Assembly (NCBI RefSeq): GCF_900107755.1
Contig: NZ_FNQR01000007.1
Span: forward strand, 124,001-188,000
Origin: Thalassobacillus cyri
GTDB lineage: Bacteria; Bacillota; Bacilli; Bacillales; Halobacillaceae
Direction of reading: 5' to 3'
Length of the DNA: 64,000 nt
Every line of letters begins with the position of its first letter. Position 1 is the stretch's first letter. Positions 8,668 to 17,699 of this stretch are shown here, piece after piece. The position numbers and the translations under genes are program-made. Below the pieces are notes generated by a model. The model saw only the letters and a program-made list of their open reading frames with translations. It did not search any database and was not told the DNA's origin.

Positions 8668-10062
8668 CTAGACGGCAATATCTTTTTCAATAGCATCTCT
8701 ATCATTGAATTTAGTAACATCCAGTTTCCCTAAAATACGTGATGTTAAAGTTCCCGAGGTCATGGCACCGTTGACGTTCAACGCTGTTCTTCCCATATCG
8801 ATCAATGGTTCCACGGAAATGAGCAATCCCGCTAAATAAACGGGCAAATTCATGGAAGACAATACAATCAAAGCTGCGAAAGTAGCTCCTCCCCCAACTC
8901 CAGCTACACCAAAGGAGCTGATCCCGATTATCAAAATCAGTTGGACCAGAAAACCGGGGCTGAGTGGATCGATTCCCACCGTAGGCGCGATCATAACAGC
9001 AAGCATAGCGGGATAAATCCCGGCACAACCATTTTGACCGATAGTAGCTCCGAACGAAGCGGACATGTTCGCCGTCCCCTCATCTACTCCCAGACTGTTT
9101 TTTTGAGCAGAAATATTCAATGGAATTGTTCCTGCGCTGGAGCGGGAAGTAAAGGCGAACCCTAATACCGGTAATACTTTTTTCACGTAAGTCAGTGGGT
9201 TCAACCCTCCAAACGCCAGCAGTACTAGATGAAGGACGAACATCACCAGCAGGGCTACATAGGAAGCGAGCACAAATTTCCCCAGTTCCAATATTCCAGC
9301 CACATTCGTCTGGGCAACTGTACTTGCCATCAGACCCATGATGCCATATGGCGTCAAACGAAGCACCAGGGTAACAATGCGCATTACTACTGCATAAACC
9401 GCATGGACACCTTTAATAAAGATCGCCGCTTGCTCTGGATTCTTCCTCCTTACCCCAAGAACAGCAATCCCGACAATCGCTGAAAAAATAACAACAGCTA
9501 TGGTAGAGGTTGCTCTGTCACCGGTCATATCCTGGAACGGATTGGAAGGAATGAATTGTAGAATCTTCTGTGGGGTACTCATCCCTTCTACTTCACCTAA
9601 TCGTTCTTCCAAAAAGCTTCCTCGCTCTTGTTCAGCCTGCCCCGCTTCAATCTGTTCTGCATTCAAATCAAAGGCAAGAGAACTGCCAACCCCTACGACT
9701 GCCGCTACCATGGCGGTGGCTACCAGAATACCTATGATCCACCCTGACATCTTCCCTAATTCGGATGTTTTTTCTAAATTGATGATCGACTGGATGATCG
9801 ATACCATGACGAGCGGGATGACAATCATCATTAACAATCGAACATATCCACGTCCTACAATACTGTACCAATCTGTCGTTTGAGCTACTATGCCTGATTC
9901 TGCCCCGTATGCAATTTGTAAAAACACTCCTAACAGAATCCCAAATCCTAACCCTGCGAATACACGCTTGCTGAATGAAAAATGCTTTTGCTGCATCTTT
10001 ACCAACGCACCGATAAGTACCAATAAAATAGCAATATTCAAGCCAACTAACAAATGGACCAT
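8668..10062 (-). CDS. tcyP: L-cystine uptake symporter, TcyP-like (dicarboxylate/amino acid:cation symporter family)
   Basis: About 464 residues with the architecture of the DAACS/SLC1 family: roughly eight membrane helices plus re-entrant loops. The serine-rich loop FTSRSSAGTIPLN and the NMSASFGATIGQNGCAG segment are the substrate and cation site; the equivalent SSAGTIP is seen in B. subtilis TcyP rather than in glutamate carriers. The role is sodium- or proton-driven uptake of cystine across the cytoplasmic membrane. GTG at 10065 and ATG at 10062 are adjacent; ATG is taken, with GGAGAAAGG upstream. It is preceded by ~190 bp of AT-rich sequence with no riboswitch that I recognise. Confidence 0.85.
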   Translation of the reverse strand: MVHLLVGLNIAILLVLIGALVKMQQKHFSFSKRVFAGLGFGILLGVFLQIAYGAESGIVAQTTDWYSIVGRGYVRLLMMIVIPLVMVSIIQSIINLEKTSELGKMSGWIIGILVATAMVAAVVGVGSSLAFDLNAEQIEAGQAEQERGSFLEERLGEVEGMSTPQKILQFIPSNPFQDMTGDRATSTIAVVIFSAIVGIAVLGVRRKNPEQAAIFIKGVHAVYAVVMRIVTLVLRLTPYGIMGLMASTVAQTNVAGILELGKFVLASYVALLVMFVLHLVLLAFGGLNPLTYVKKVLPVLGFAFTSRSSAGTIPLNISAQKNSLGVDEGTANMSASFGATIGQNGCAGIYPAMLAVMIAPTVGIDPLSPGFLVQLILIIGISSFGVAGVGGGATFAALIVLSSMNLPVYLAGLLISVEPLIDMGRTALNVNGAMTSGTLTSRILGKLDVTKFNDRDAIEKDIAV

Positions 10063-10214
10063 CACCTTTCTCCATGTATGAAATGGTAAAGCTCCTCTTA
10101 AACTAATAATCCTTATCAGTTTAATTGGTTTTAAATAAGATACCGCTATTTTATGCAGCTGTCAATGGATTGTTGCTTATTTTTAATTATATGAAAATTT
10201 AATGTTGTCCTAGT

Positions 10215-10243
10215 AAAAAAAACTCACGCACAATTGGCGTGAG
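10215..10243 (-). terminator. Terminator of the riboflavin operon
   Basis: CTCACGC-CAATTG-GCGTGAG hairpin followed on the minus strand by a run of T residues, 11 bp after ribH. Confidence 0.85.
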
Positions 10244-10254
10244 CTTTTCCGTTA

Positions 10255-10722
10255 TTATCCAAGTATTTTATTCAAGTTAGCCATTTCAATCGCTGCCGAT
10301 GCCGCTTCCCAACCTTTGTTGCCAGCTTTCGTACCAGCTCGTTCAATCGCCTGTTCAATCGTATCCGTAGTAATGACGCCGAAAATCACAGGAATGCCAC
10401 TCTTACTGGAAGCCTGTGATACTCCTTTAGCAGCTTCGCTGCATACATAATCAAAATGAGGGGTAGAACCTCTGATGACAGCTCCAAGTGTTATAACCGC
10501 ATCATATTTACCAGATTCAGCCATTTTGGAAGCGATCATTGGAATCTCAAACGCCCCAGGAACCCAGGCTGCTTCCACCTGGTCTATATCTATTCCATGA
10601 CGCTTCAACCCGTCGAGCGCCCCTTCGTATAGCTTGCTGGTAATGAAATCATTAAATCTTCCAACGACCATTCCAATTTTCAAGTCCGATCCGACTAGAT
10701 TTCCTTCGTAGTGTTTAACCAT
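10255..10722 (-). CDS. ribH: 6,7-dimethyl-8-ribityllumazine synthase
   Basis: A 155-residue lumazine synthase that condenses 5-amino-6-ribitylaminouracil with dihydroxybutanone phosphate in riboflavin synthesis. Diagnostic segments are [34 protein letters not shown] (with the catalytic histidine) and [16 protein letters not shown]. Start at 10722 is set by AAGGAGG 8 bp upstream; an in-frame TTG six codons earlier overlaps that ribosome site. It is the last gene of ribD-ribE-ribBA-ribH and is followed by the operon terminator. Confidence 0.97.
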   Translation of the reverse strand: MVKHYEGNLVGSDLKIGMVVGRFNDFITSKLYEGALDGLKRHGIDIDQVEAAWVPGAFEIPMIASKMAESGKYDAVITLGAVIRGSTPHFDYVCSEAAKGVSQASSKSGIPVIFGVITTDTIEQAIERAGTKAGNKGWEAASAAIEMANLNKILG

Positions 10723-10743
10723 GTAGTTTTCCTCCTTCAATCC

Positions 10744-11937
10744 CTAAAAATGAAATAAATGACCTAGCTTGGATTTTTTTGTTTGCAGATATTTCTCATT
10801 TTCAACTCGGCTAGGCATTTGAATCGGCAGTCGTTCTACGACTTCTAATCCATGCCCGCCCAAACCGGAAATTTTTCTCGGATTATTTGTTAATAAGCGC
10901 AGTTTGGTGATACCCAGGTCCTTCAAAATCTGGGCTCCAATGCCATAATCCCTTAAGTCAGGGGCAAAGCCCAGCTTTTGGTTAGCTTCTACTGTATCCA
11001 GCCCTTGCTCCTGCAGTTTGTAAGCGTGCATTTTATTCAATAAACCGATACCGCGTCCTTCCTGGCGCATATACAACAGAACTCCGCTGCCATTTTCTTC
11101 GATTTGACGGAGGGCAGCCTCAAGCTGTGGCCCACAGTCACAACGGTAAGAACCGAATACATCACCGGTCAGGCATTCGGAGTGGACCCGTACCAATGTA
11201 GGTTCATCCGGTTGGATTTCCCCTTTAACTAAAGCGACATGTTCTCGGAAATCAACATCATTGGTATAGCCATAAGCTTTGAAATCACCATATTCTGTTG
11301 GAAGGTTGATTTCCACTTCCCGTTTGACATGATTCTCATAACGGTTACGGTATTTGATCAGATCTTCGATCGTGATCATGGTCAGGTCAAATTCATCTGC
11401 CATTTTTCTCAGATCAGGCACTCTTGCCATCGTTCCGTCTTCTTTGATGATTTCACAAATAACCCCAGCAGGATCTGAGCCAGACAGCTTAGCTAAATCT
11501 ACAGCAGCTTCCGTATGACCAGCACGACGCATAACTCCTCCTTCTTTCGCTAACAAAGGGAAAATATGGCCAGGTTTATTAAAATCCTCTGGTTTCGATT
11601 CAGGATTAAGCAGTTGTTTGATGGTTTCTGCCCGCTCAGCTGCTGATATTCCAGTCGTTGTATTTTTATGATCTATACTGACTGTGAAAGCTGTTGCCAG
11701 CGAATCCGTATTTTTTTCTACCATCGGGAATAAATCCAGCTTCTCAGCAATCGGCTGGCTGACTGGAGCACAGACTAATCCTTTTCCATAAGTAATCATA
11801 AAATTGATCATTTCTGGTGTCGCATATTCCGCCAGTCCAATCAAATCCCCTTCATTTTCCCTGTCTTCATCATCACAGACGATAACGACCTTTCCTTGCT
11901 TCAAATCTTCTAAAGCTTGCTCAATAGAGTCAAACAT
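10744..11937 (-). CDS. ribBA: Bifunctional DHBP synthase / GTP cyclohydrolase II
   Basis: A 397-residue fusion, close to the B. subtilis RibBA length. Residues 1-~200 are 3,4-dihydroxy-2-butanone-4-phosphate synthase ([12 protein letters not shown] acidic metal motif, [12 protein letters not shown]). Residues ~205-397 are GTP cyclohydrolase II with zinc ligands in [17 protein letters not shown] and the REGRGIGL loop. It supplies both precursors of riboflavin. ATG at 11937 is preferred, with GAGAGGTG upstream; an ATG-proximal extension to 11955 would overlap ribE. Lies 14 bp after ribE and 21 bp before ribH. Confidence 0.97.
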   Translation of the reverse strand: MFDSIEQALEDLKQGKVVIVCDDEDRENEGDLIGLAEYATPEMINFMITYGKGLVCAPVSQPIAEKLDLFPMVEKNTDSLATAFTVSIDHKNTTTGISAAERAETIKQLLNPESKPEDFNKPGHIFPLLAKEGGVMRRAGHTEAAVDLAKLSGSDPAGVICEIIKEDGTMARVPDLRKMADEFDLTMITIEDLIKYRNRYENHVKREVEINLPTEYGDFKAYGYTNDVDFREHVALVKGEIQPDEPTLVRVHSECLTGDVFGSYRCDCGPQLEAALRQIEENGSGVLLYMRQEGRGIGLLNKMHAYKLQEQGLDTVEANQKLGFAPDLRDYGIGAQILKDLGITKLRLLTNNPRKISGLGGHGLEVVERLPIQMPSRVENEKYLQTKKSKLGHLFHF

Positions 11938-11951
11938 TTCGGTCACCTCTC

Positions 11952-12611
11952 TCAATTTCCTCCAAACCCGTGGTCATCCAGGAATGCTTTCGTCAAGTTT
12001 GAAGATTGGCTCTTTTGGCTGTGTTGCCCAGATAGAAAATGAGCAACATATTTACTGATCATGTCACATTCAATATTTACGTTATCCCCAACACCTTTCG
12101 CGCCAAGGACTGTATGATCCATTGTGTGTGGAATCAACGATATCGTGATGGTATCTTCGCTGACTCCAAAAACGGTCAAACTCGTTCCATCGACCGCGAC
12201 CGATCCTTTATAAACAAAATAACCCAGTAAATCACCGGATAAAGATATCTCATAATAAACCGCATTCGCGCGGCTATTTTTGCTTACAATCGTTCCTTTT
12301 CCATCAATATGCCCAGAAACAAGGTGGCCCCCGAACCTTCCATCTGCTGCCATCGCCCGCTCCAGGTTCACTTTGCTGCCTTTTTTCAGCTCATTTAAAT
12401 TCGTGGCGTGGTAGGTCTCTGGCATGACATCAAAAGAAATAGCCTTATTTTTAATTTCAGTAATTGTTAAACATACACCGTTAATAGAAATACTGTCTCC
12501 AAGCTTTGCATCCTCAAGAATAGTATGAGCTGTAATGGTTATTTCCATCGCTTCGGTTTTAGATGTGATGGCTTGGATTTCTCCAATTTCCTCTACAATA
12601 CCTGTAAACAT
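11952..12611 (-). CDS. ribE: Riboflavin synthase, alpha subunit
   Basis: A 219-residue trimeric riboflavin synthase that dismutates two lumazines to riboflavin. It has the usual start [10 protein letters not shown] and the internal duplication of a lumazine-binding barrel: GVCLTITEI in the first half and GTSLTVFGV in the second, with [11 protein letters not shown] between them. Its ATG follows the ribD stop codon by one base, and its ribosome site AAGGGGAGA lies inside the ribD end, so translation is probably coupled. Confidence 0.97.
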   Translation of the reverse strand: MFTGIVEEIGEIQAITSKTEAMEITITAHTILEDAKLGDSISINGVCLTITEIKNKAISFDVMPETYHATNLNELKKGSKVNLERAMAADGRFGGHLVSGHIDGKGTIVSKNSRANAVYYEISLSGDLLGYFVYKGSVAVDGTSLTVFGVSEDTITISLIPHTMDHTVLGAKGVGDNVNIECDMISKYVAHFLSGQHSQKSQSSNLTKAFLDDHGFGGN

Positions 12612-12612
12612 G

Positions 12613-13710
12613 TTAAGTTCTCCCCTTTGGAATGGCTGTCACTTTTATATCTTCACCAACCATTTCCGTCGAATGAATACGTAAATGAAGTGCTTGCTTC
12701 AGCTGCTCAAACCCTTTTCCTTCTACAGGAGTAAGAGCATCTTTACCGCCTAACAGCTTCGGTGCGATATAGGCGACCAGTTCACTGACTTTTCCAGCGC
12801 GTACAAAAGCGTCGGCAATCGTTCCTCCACCTTCTACAAGTAAAGAAGTGATATTCTTCTCACCCAAATAGCGCAGCACTTCCGGGATCTTGATTGCTGG
12901 AGATTTCAATGAGATGACCTCGACATGGTCTTTGGACCGGTATGCTTTCAATTGATGCGGAGACACTCTGCTGCTCGTAATAATCCAGGTAGGAGCCTCA
13001 TCGTTTTGTATCAGTTGAGAAGAAAGCGGTGTCCTAAGATGATTGTCAAGTATGATGCGTACTGGGTTTTTGCCATTACCTTCCATGCGTGTAGTCAATT
13101 TAGGATCATCGTTGATTACGGTCTGGACGCCAACTAATATCGCATCACAACGACGACGATACTGATGACCATCGTTTCGTGCATTTTCACCCGTTATCCA
13201 TTGGCTTTCCCCAGATGAAGTAGCAATTTTCCCATCAAGAGTCATGGCGGTTTTCAAATAAACGTAAGGTTCACCCGTTTCAATAAAATGAAAAAAATTG
13301 GCATTCAAGCTGTCAGCTTGCTCTCTCAGAACACCAGTTGCCACTTCAATTCCGGCGTTTTCCAGCATTTTGATACCTCTTCCGGCTACCTTCGGATTTG
13401 GATCATCGGAAGCGATAACCACTCGTTTCATTCCAGCATCAATGATTGCCTGTGCGCATGGCGGTGTTTTTCCATAATGACTGCAAGGTTCCAGGGTTAC
13501 ATAAATCGTTGCATTTTTGGCCTTATCACCAGCCATCTTCAAGGCGTTTATTTCTGCGTGGGCTTCACCCGCTTTCACATGGACCCCAAGTCCGACCACT
13601 TCATTATCCTTCACGACCACCGCTCCTACAGATGGATTTGGCGAGGTCTGGCCTACTGTGGTTTTTGCCATATCAATGGCCAACTTGATATATTGTTCAT
13701 CTCGATCCAT
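12613..13710 (-). CDS. ribD: Bifunctional pyrimidine deaminase / reductase
   Basis: A 365-residue enzyme for the deamination and side-chain reduction steps of riboflavin synthesis. Residues ~1-145 are the CMP/dCMP-type deaminase with zinc motifs HAEINAL and PCSHYGKTPPC. Residues ~148-365 are the NADPH-dependent reductase (KTAMTLDGKIA, LLVEGGGTIADAF). GGAGGTGAGG precedes ATG at 13710. First gene of the operon, ~150 bp after the attenuator of the FMN riboswitch. Confidence 0.97.
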   Translation of the reverse strand: MDRDEQYIKLAIDMAKTTVGQTSPNPSVGAVVVKDNEVVGLGVHVKAGEAHAEINALKMAGDKAKNATIYVTLEPCSHYGKTPPCAQAIIDAGMKRVVIASDDPNPKVAGRGIKMLENAGIEVATGVLREQADSLNANFFHFIETGEPYVYLKTAMTLDGKIATSSGESQWITGENARNDGHQYRRRCDAILVGVQTVINDDPKLTTRMEGNGKNPVRIILDNHLRTPLSSQLIQNDEAPTWIITSSRVSPHQLKAYRSKDHVEVISLKSPAIKIPEVLRYLGEKNITSLLVEGGGTIADAFVRAGKVSELVAYIAPKLLGGKDALTPVEGKGFEQLKQALHLRIHSTEMVGEDIKVTAIPKGRT

Positions 13711-13854
13711 ATATTCCTCACCTCCATCATTCCTGTAGGACATTCATCCATCATAGTTATCATTAGAAAAACTTGGCTTATCGCCAAGATGGCGAAAACC
13801 TAAGTGTTTCTTATTCTTTAATCCTTTAAAAAAGTTAAACTTTCTTAAAGTACA

Positions 13855-13892
13855 ACAAAAAGACCCTGAAGAAGGCATACTTCTCCAGGGTC
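13855..13892 (-). terminator. Riboswitch-controlled terminator
   Basis: GACCCTG-AGAAG / CTTCT-CAGGGTC hairpin (13862-13892) followed by T-rich sequence on the minus strand, between the FMN aptamer and ribD. It is the expected off-switch when FMN is bound. Confidence 0.85.
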
Positions 13893-13965
13893 ACCGTAAA
13901 TGTCTTTTATTTTTGAGTATGTTTAAGAAGCCATACTTCCAGAATTTATGACCATTTACCTCTTT

Positions 13966-14141
13966 CCTTCTCCCATCCAGACTGTCACTGTCGGCTTTGG
14001 AATTTCACCAAATCAGGGGGAACACCAGATGCCACGCATCCTTTTTCAAAGTTGCCTTTGAAGGTATTCCCCGTCGCGGGCTGAGAGTTTGAAGCTCATT
14101 ACCGCCGGTTGAGAATTTCACTCGACCCCGAAGGAATTACG
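13966..14141 (-). ncRNA. FMN riboswitch (RFN element)
   Basis: Reading leftward, the sequence has the conserved RFN blocks in order: ATTCCTTCGGGGTCGAGTGA, CAACCGGCGGTAATGAG, AGCCCGCGACGGGGA, TTTGGTGAAATTCCAAAGCCGACAGT and AGTCTGGATGGGAGAAGG. It binds flavin mononucleotide and sits upstream of ribDE-BA-H with a terminator between, so high FMN should stop transcription early. Confidence 0.95.
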
Positions 14142-14166
14142 CATATTCGATTGGTTCTTATAATTT

Positions 14167-14195
14167 AATATAAAGGAAATAACGTAATTTAGCAA
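14167..14195 (-). promoter_or_regulatory. Sigma-A promoter of the riboflavin operon
   Basis: Leftward TTGCTA (14190-14195) and TATATT (14167-14172) with a 17-bp spacer, about 25 bp before the FMN aptamer. Confidence 0.6.
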
Positions 14196-14299
14196 TCGAT
14201 CTGAATTTTAATTTATAAATAGGTTCGCTTACAGTTATTCCCACCATATTTCCCCACTCTCAGGTTACACTATAAAAAAGAGAGTTAGGAGTGAAAGTA

Positions 14300-14611
14300 A
14301 TGAAACGAAAAGAACAAAAAGATAAAGGTTATTCAGATTTTGCTAATGTAGAAACGCAACGAAATTTTTTGACACATGAAGACTTTACTGAAGGACCATA
14401 CGGATCACCAATTAAAAAGTACGATCTTGCTGAAAATAAAAGCACACCATGGAAAAAAGGACAGCAGCCATATAGTGCTTTCACATACGAAAACCGTAAT
14501 CTTCATGAAGGTCTACCACGTCAATATCCACAAGCTCACCCGACCCACGATGATAAAGAGATGGAAAGTGAAGCCCCATACGACCACGCTTCAAATAAAG
14601 GGGATAGTTAA
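14300..14611 (+). CDS. Small conserved Bacillus cytosolic protein of unknown function
   Basis: A 103-residue hydrophilic protein with no membrane segment or cysteine. It is rich in charged residues, Pro, Tyr and Asn (QRNFLTHEDFTEGPYGSPI, PWKKGQQPYSAFTYENRNLH, PRQYPQAHPTHD). I recognise this as a short protein conserved in Bacillus relatives and usually annotated only as cytosolic protein; its function is unknown and it may be largely disordered. TTAGGAG precedes ATG at 14300 by 8 bp; an upstream GTG at 14291 overlaps that site. Followed by its own strong terminator. Confidence 0.75.
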   Translation: MKRKEQKDKGYSDFANVETQRNFLTHEDFTEGPYGSPIKKYDLAENKSTPWKKGQQPYSAFTYENRNLHEGLPRQYPQAHPTHDDKEMESEAPYDHASNKGDS

Positions 14612-14630
14612 ACCGGCATGGTATAAAAAA

Positions 14631-14663
14631 GGGGGGTTGTCCCAGTAAGACAACTCCCCCATC
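14631..14663 (+). terminator. Intrinsic terminator
   Basis: GGGGGGTTGTC / GACAACTCCCCC hairpin followed by ATCATTTATTTC, after the 103-residue protein gene. Confidence 0.85.
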
Positions 14664-14694
14664 ATTTATTTCTAGTTAACGATTATTCATTATT

Positions 14695-15099
14695 TCATAT
14701 TCCTTCAGTGTTCATCAATACGACTCGCCATCCATCAGGATCTGCTATGGTTGTACCTTTTTCTTTCCAATATCCGTTTTCAGGTTCAACCTCACCATAG
14801 CCGAATTGCTTCAATCTCACCACTACGTTATTCAGTTGATTTTTATCAGGTATGTAAAAAACCAATAAATTATCTCTTGTAGGTGCCGGGCATGAACTTC
14901 CTTCATCATGACTAGTGAATTCAAGGTGGTATTGAGGATTGGGCATTCCTAAAATCACACCCTTGTACCCTCTATGACCAGAAAATTCTGTGAGTCTTTT
15001 CAACCCGATTCCTTCTTCATAAAATTCTATAACTTCAGCTAGTTTATCCGTAGGCCTAGCGACCCTTACTTGCACTGCAGAAAAGTCGGTGAACTCCAC
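14695..15099 (-). CDS. VOC (glyoxalase/bleomycin-resistance fold) family protein
   Basis: A 134-residue single-domain vicinal-oxygen-chelate protein with the beta-alpha-beta-beta-beta repeat. Segments such as EVIEFYEEGIGLKRL, YHLEFTSHDEG and the C-terminal IADPDGWRVVLMN are typical. It resembles the short YycE-type proteins of Bacillus; the substrate is unknown, and candidates are small electrophiles or thiol conjugates. It starts with GTG at 15099, with AGAGGTG 6-7 bp upstream. Monocistronic. Confidence 0.75.
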   Translation of the reverse strand: MEFTDFSAVQVRVARPTDKLAEVIEFYEEGIGLKRLTEFSGHRGYKGVILGMPNPQYHLEFTSHDEGSSCPAPTRDNLLVFYIPDKNQLNNVVVRLKQFGYGEVEPENGYWKEKGTTIADPDGWRVVLMNTEGI

Positions 15100-15144
15100 T
15101 CACAACACCTCTTCCTTATTTCATCACTTTATCCCAGAATATCA

Positions 15145-15199
15145 TAAAAAAGCAGTTCACGCTGAAGTTTAATACACTCCACATTTGAACTGCTTTTTC
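15145..15199. terminator. Bidirectional terminator-like hairpin
   Basis: AAAAGCAGTTCA (15147-15158) and TGAACTGCTTTTT pair around a ~27-nt loop, between the VOC and OsmC genes. It works best for leftward transcripts from the OsmC gene. Confidence 0.65.
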
Positions 15200-15216
15200 A
15201 TTTATAAAACCCCCCA

Positions 15217-15666
15217 TTATCCTGTAATTGACGTATCCGCTTCTAATGATAGCTCTACATTCCCTTTTATCGCTTTCGATATCATACAACTTGTTTCAGC
15301 TTTTTTAACCAGCCTATCCAGTCGGACTAAGTCATCTTTTGAAGCGTCTTTTTTCAAAACAACCTTAGGCCGGTGAATGATCTTTTGATAAGTAAAAATA
15401 CCGTCGGTTACATCCACAATACCTTCCGATGTTAATCCCATCTCTTTCAATGGAAGGCCGGCGCGTTCAATCATAGCTGCCAGGGTAATTATATAACAGG
15501 TGGACGCTGCTCCAAGCAGCATCTCATCAGGATTTGTACCGATATCAGGTCCATTCATTTCTTTAGGGATAGATATTTCTGTTTTCAACTTTCCAGCGTC
15601 AATGTAGCCGACGTTATTCCTTCCGCCTGGCCAATCGGCTTTTAAATGGAAATGATGTTCTGCCAT
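15217..15666 (-). CDS. OsmC/Ohr-family protein
   Basis: A 149-residue OsmC-like protein. The two redox cysteines that reduce organic hydroperoxides in this family are present as C57 (AASTCY) and C127 (AETSCMISKA). Expected to act as a cytoplasmic thiol peroxidase for lipid or organic hydroperoxides. The start is ATG at 15666, with GAGGGGA 8 bp upstream; the ATG two codons earlier is too close. Neighbours on both sides are also small stress-type proteins. Confidence 0.85.
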   Translation of the reverse strand: MAEHHFHLKADWPGGRNNVGYIDAGKLKTEISIPKEMNGPDIGTNPDEMLLGAASTCYIITLAAMIERAGLPLKEMGLTSEGIVDVTDGIFTYQKIIHRPKVVLKKDASKDDLVRLDRLVKKAETSCMISKAIKGNVELSLEADTSITG

Positions 15667-15723
15667 CTTCATTCCCCTCTCTCATTTGTTATGTCTATTT
15701 TATAGAAGAACATGCTGGAATTA

Positions 15724-15759
15724 CAAAAAAAACAACCATGCCTTGCGGTGGCATGATTG
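15724..15759 (-). terminator. Intrinsic terminator of the DUF488 gene
   Basis: CAATCATGCC-ACCGC-AAGGCATGGTTG hairpin followed by T8 on the minus strand. Confidence 0.8.
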
Positions 15760-15761
15760 TA

Positions 15762-16121
15762 TTACTGTTCTTTCTCAAGTAATTCTTTTAAAACAATAGC
15801 GTGGTTATGCTCTTCATTCTTTGCACCATACAGCAAAACAAGTCGTTCATTCTCTGCCATCTTTTTCAGTTGCTGCAATTGATGTTTACGTTCTTTACTG
15901 TTATCAATTTGTTCTTTGTAATACTCTTTAAATTCTTCATACTTCTCGGGATCATGATCGAACCATTGTCTGAGTTCTTTGCTCGGTGAAATTTCTTTCA
16001 TCCATTCATCTACCTGCGCTTGTTCTTTCGAAATTCCACGGGGCCATACTCCATCAACAAGAACGCGATTGCCTCCTAAAGGATCAGACTCATCATAAAT
16101 CCTTTGTAAAACGATAGACAT
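15762..16121 (-). CDS. DUF488 family protein (YeaO-like)
   Basis: A 119-residue soluble protein of DUF488. The hallmark VLVDGVWPRGISKE follows the N-terminal strand, then EISPSKELRQWFDHDPEKYEEF and a final LLYGAKNEEHNHAIVLKELL. No enzymatic role is established for the YeaO group. The C-terminal half is strongly helical and charged. Monocistronic with its own terminator. Confidence 0.8.
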   Translation of the reverse strand: MSIVLQRIYDESDPLGGNRVLVDGVWPRGISKEQAQVDEWMKEISPSKELRQWFDHDPEKYEEFKEYYKEQIDNSKERKHQLQQLKKMAENERLVLLYGAKNEEHNHAIVLKELLEKEQ

Positions 16122-16231
16122 ATTTCTTACCCCTTTCTTATCCTTACCTTTTCTTATTACCTGCTTTGCAAAAAAGTAAACCCCTTTTCAAATTCGCTCT
16201 GTTTAATTTCACCACTCGTGTAGATTATTAT

Positions 16232-16245
16232 CGAATATACATTCG
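16232..16245. promoter_or_regulatory. Palindrome upstream of the cytochrome bd genes
   Basis: CGAAT-ATAC-ATTCG, a perfect 5-bp inverted repeat with a 4-bp spacer, ~120 bp upstream of the oxidase operon. It may be a regulator site; no regulator is identified. The rest of the 243-bp gap shows no other feature. Confidence 0.3.
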
Positions 16246-16364
16246 TAACAAAGCTTTTACAGCGTAAAAACAATAAAGGGGATGGCTATCGTATAAGCTG
16301 TTCTTTATATGTATAAAAGTTCTTCCTTCGGGATTAATAATTAACAGATTCTACCTATGGGGAA

Positions 16365-17696
16365 GTGAAAATATTGGATCCAGTCATGTATGCACGAGCT
16401 TTATTCGGCAGCTCTCTGGTCTTTCATATCATATATGCCACACTTGGAGTAGGCCTTCCTTTGATCATCATTTTAGGGGAAGTCATGAATTTAATAACGA
16501 AAGATAGGCATTACGCTATTATGGCAAGAAGAATCACTAAAGGATTTGCAATCCTGATTGCTGTGTCTATTGCCTCCGGAACTATTGTCGGTGTCCTTTT
16601 ATCCTTACTATGGCCAGGATTCATGGAGATGGTAGGGCAGGTCATCGCTCTGCCCTTTTTAATTGAAATATTCGCTTTTTTAATAGAAGCAGTATTCATG
16701 TCTATTTATCTTTATGCGGCAGACAGACTATCCTCGCCTATGCGTCTTCTAAGTATAGTCCTTGTCGCAATAGGTGCAGTAGGTTCTGCTATTTTAATTA
16801 CTGATGCCCATGCTTGGATGAATACACCGGATGGATTCCGAATCGTCAACGGAGAAGTGGTCGATGTTGATCCGTTAGATGCATTTTTCAATCCCAGCTT
16901 CTTTACCACGGCCATTCATGTCACTGTATCTGCATACATGACTGCAGCATTTGTAATGGCATCTGTTGCAGCCTTCAAACTGCTGAAACGTAATAAAACT
17001 AACGAGGAACGGGCGTATCATATGAAAGGTTTGACTATGGCTCTTGTTCTAGGTGCCGTTATGTCTATGGCCACTGCTGTTAATGGCCATGAAACTGCTC
17101 AAATGCTGCACGAATATATGCCTAGAAAACTCGCGGCTGCTGAAGGATTATTTGAAACACGAACCCACGCCCCTTTAGCTATAGGAGGGTTTACAGATGA
17201 AGAAAGCGAGTCGGTGCTATTCGCCATTGAAATCCCCTGGGCTTTAAGCTTCTTAGCTGGAAACCGTTTTGACACGGAGGTTATGGGGTTGAACGAATTT
17301 CCGAAAGATGAATGGCCGCCATTATTCGTCCATACCCTGTTTAATGTAATGGTTGGAATTGGAACTTTACTTCTCCTTTATTCCTTGTTCCTTATCGCGT
17401 GGAAGTTCGTGTTAAAGAAAAGTTTCAAACCTTGGATGCTGGCTGGCTTAACAGCTGGAGGTCCCTTGGCCATAATAGCTATTGAAGCTGGTTGGCTTTT
17501 CAGTTGTATTGGACGACAGCCCTGGACAATTACTAATGTGATGAAAACCACAGAAGCTGCTACCAGATCTAATTATGTAGGACTTCTGTTCTTTTTGTTC
17601 ATAGGATTATATATTGCGTTGTTATTCATCACCAGTTTTGTTTTGTATACCTATTTTAAGCGGAATCCGGTCATAAAAGATTTAAAGGAGGGATGA
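16365..17696 (+). CDS. ythA: Cytochrome bd-type quinol oxidase subunit I (YthA-like, short Q-loop)
   Basis: A 443-residue subunit with nine membrane segments. Haem ligands are in place: H21 (LVFHIIYA), H185 (AIHVTVSAYM) and M329 (FNVMVGIG); acidic residues E101 and E108 line the proton path, and GRQPW is at 383-387. It is ~80 residues shorter than E. coli CydA because the long C-terminal Q-loop is missing, as in YthA and the cyanide-insensitive branch. It oxidises menaquinol and reduces O2 in the cytoplasmic membrane. The start is either GTG 16365 or TTG 16374; GGGGAA is better spaced for the TTG. Subunit II follows after 3 bp. Confidence 0.9.
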   Translation: MKILDPVMYARALFGSSLVFHIIYATLGVGLPLIIILGEVMNLITKDRHYAIMARRITKGFAILIAVSIASGTIVGVLLSLLWPGFMEMVGQVIALPFLIEIFAFLIEAVFMSIYLYAADRLSSPMRLLSIVLVAIGAVGSAILITDAHAWMNTPDGFRIVNGEVVDVDPLDAFFNPSFFTTAIHVTVSAYMTAAFVMASVAAFKLLKRNKTNEERAYHMKGLTMALVLGAVMSMATAVNGHETAQMLHEYMPRKLAAAEGLFETRTHAPLAIGGFTDEESESVLFAIEIPWALSFLAGNRFDTEVMGLNEFPKDEWPPLFVHTLFNVMVGIGTLLLLYSLFLIAWKFVLKKSFKPWMLAGLTAGGPLAIIAIEAGWLFSCIGRQPWTITNVMKTTEAATRSNYVGLLFFLFIGLYIALLFITSFVLYTYFKRNPVIKDLKEG

Positions 17697-17699
17697 AAC

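Noticed and set aside
9229-9483. Open frames antisense to the cystine transporter and to many other genes
   Set aside because: Shadows of real genes: no ribosome sites, no recognisable domains.
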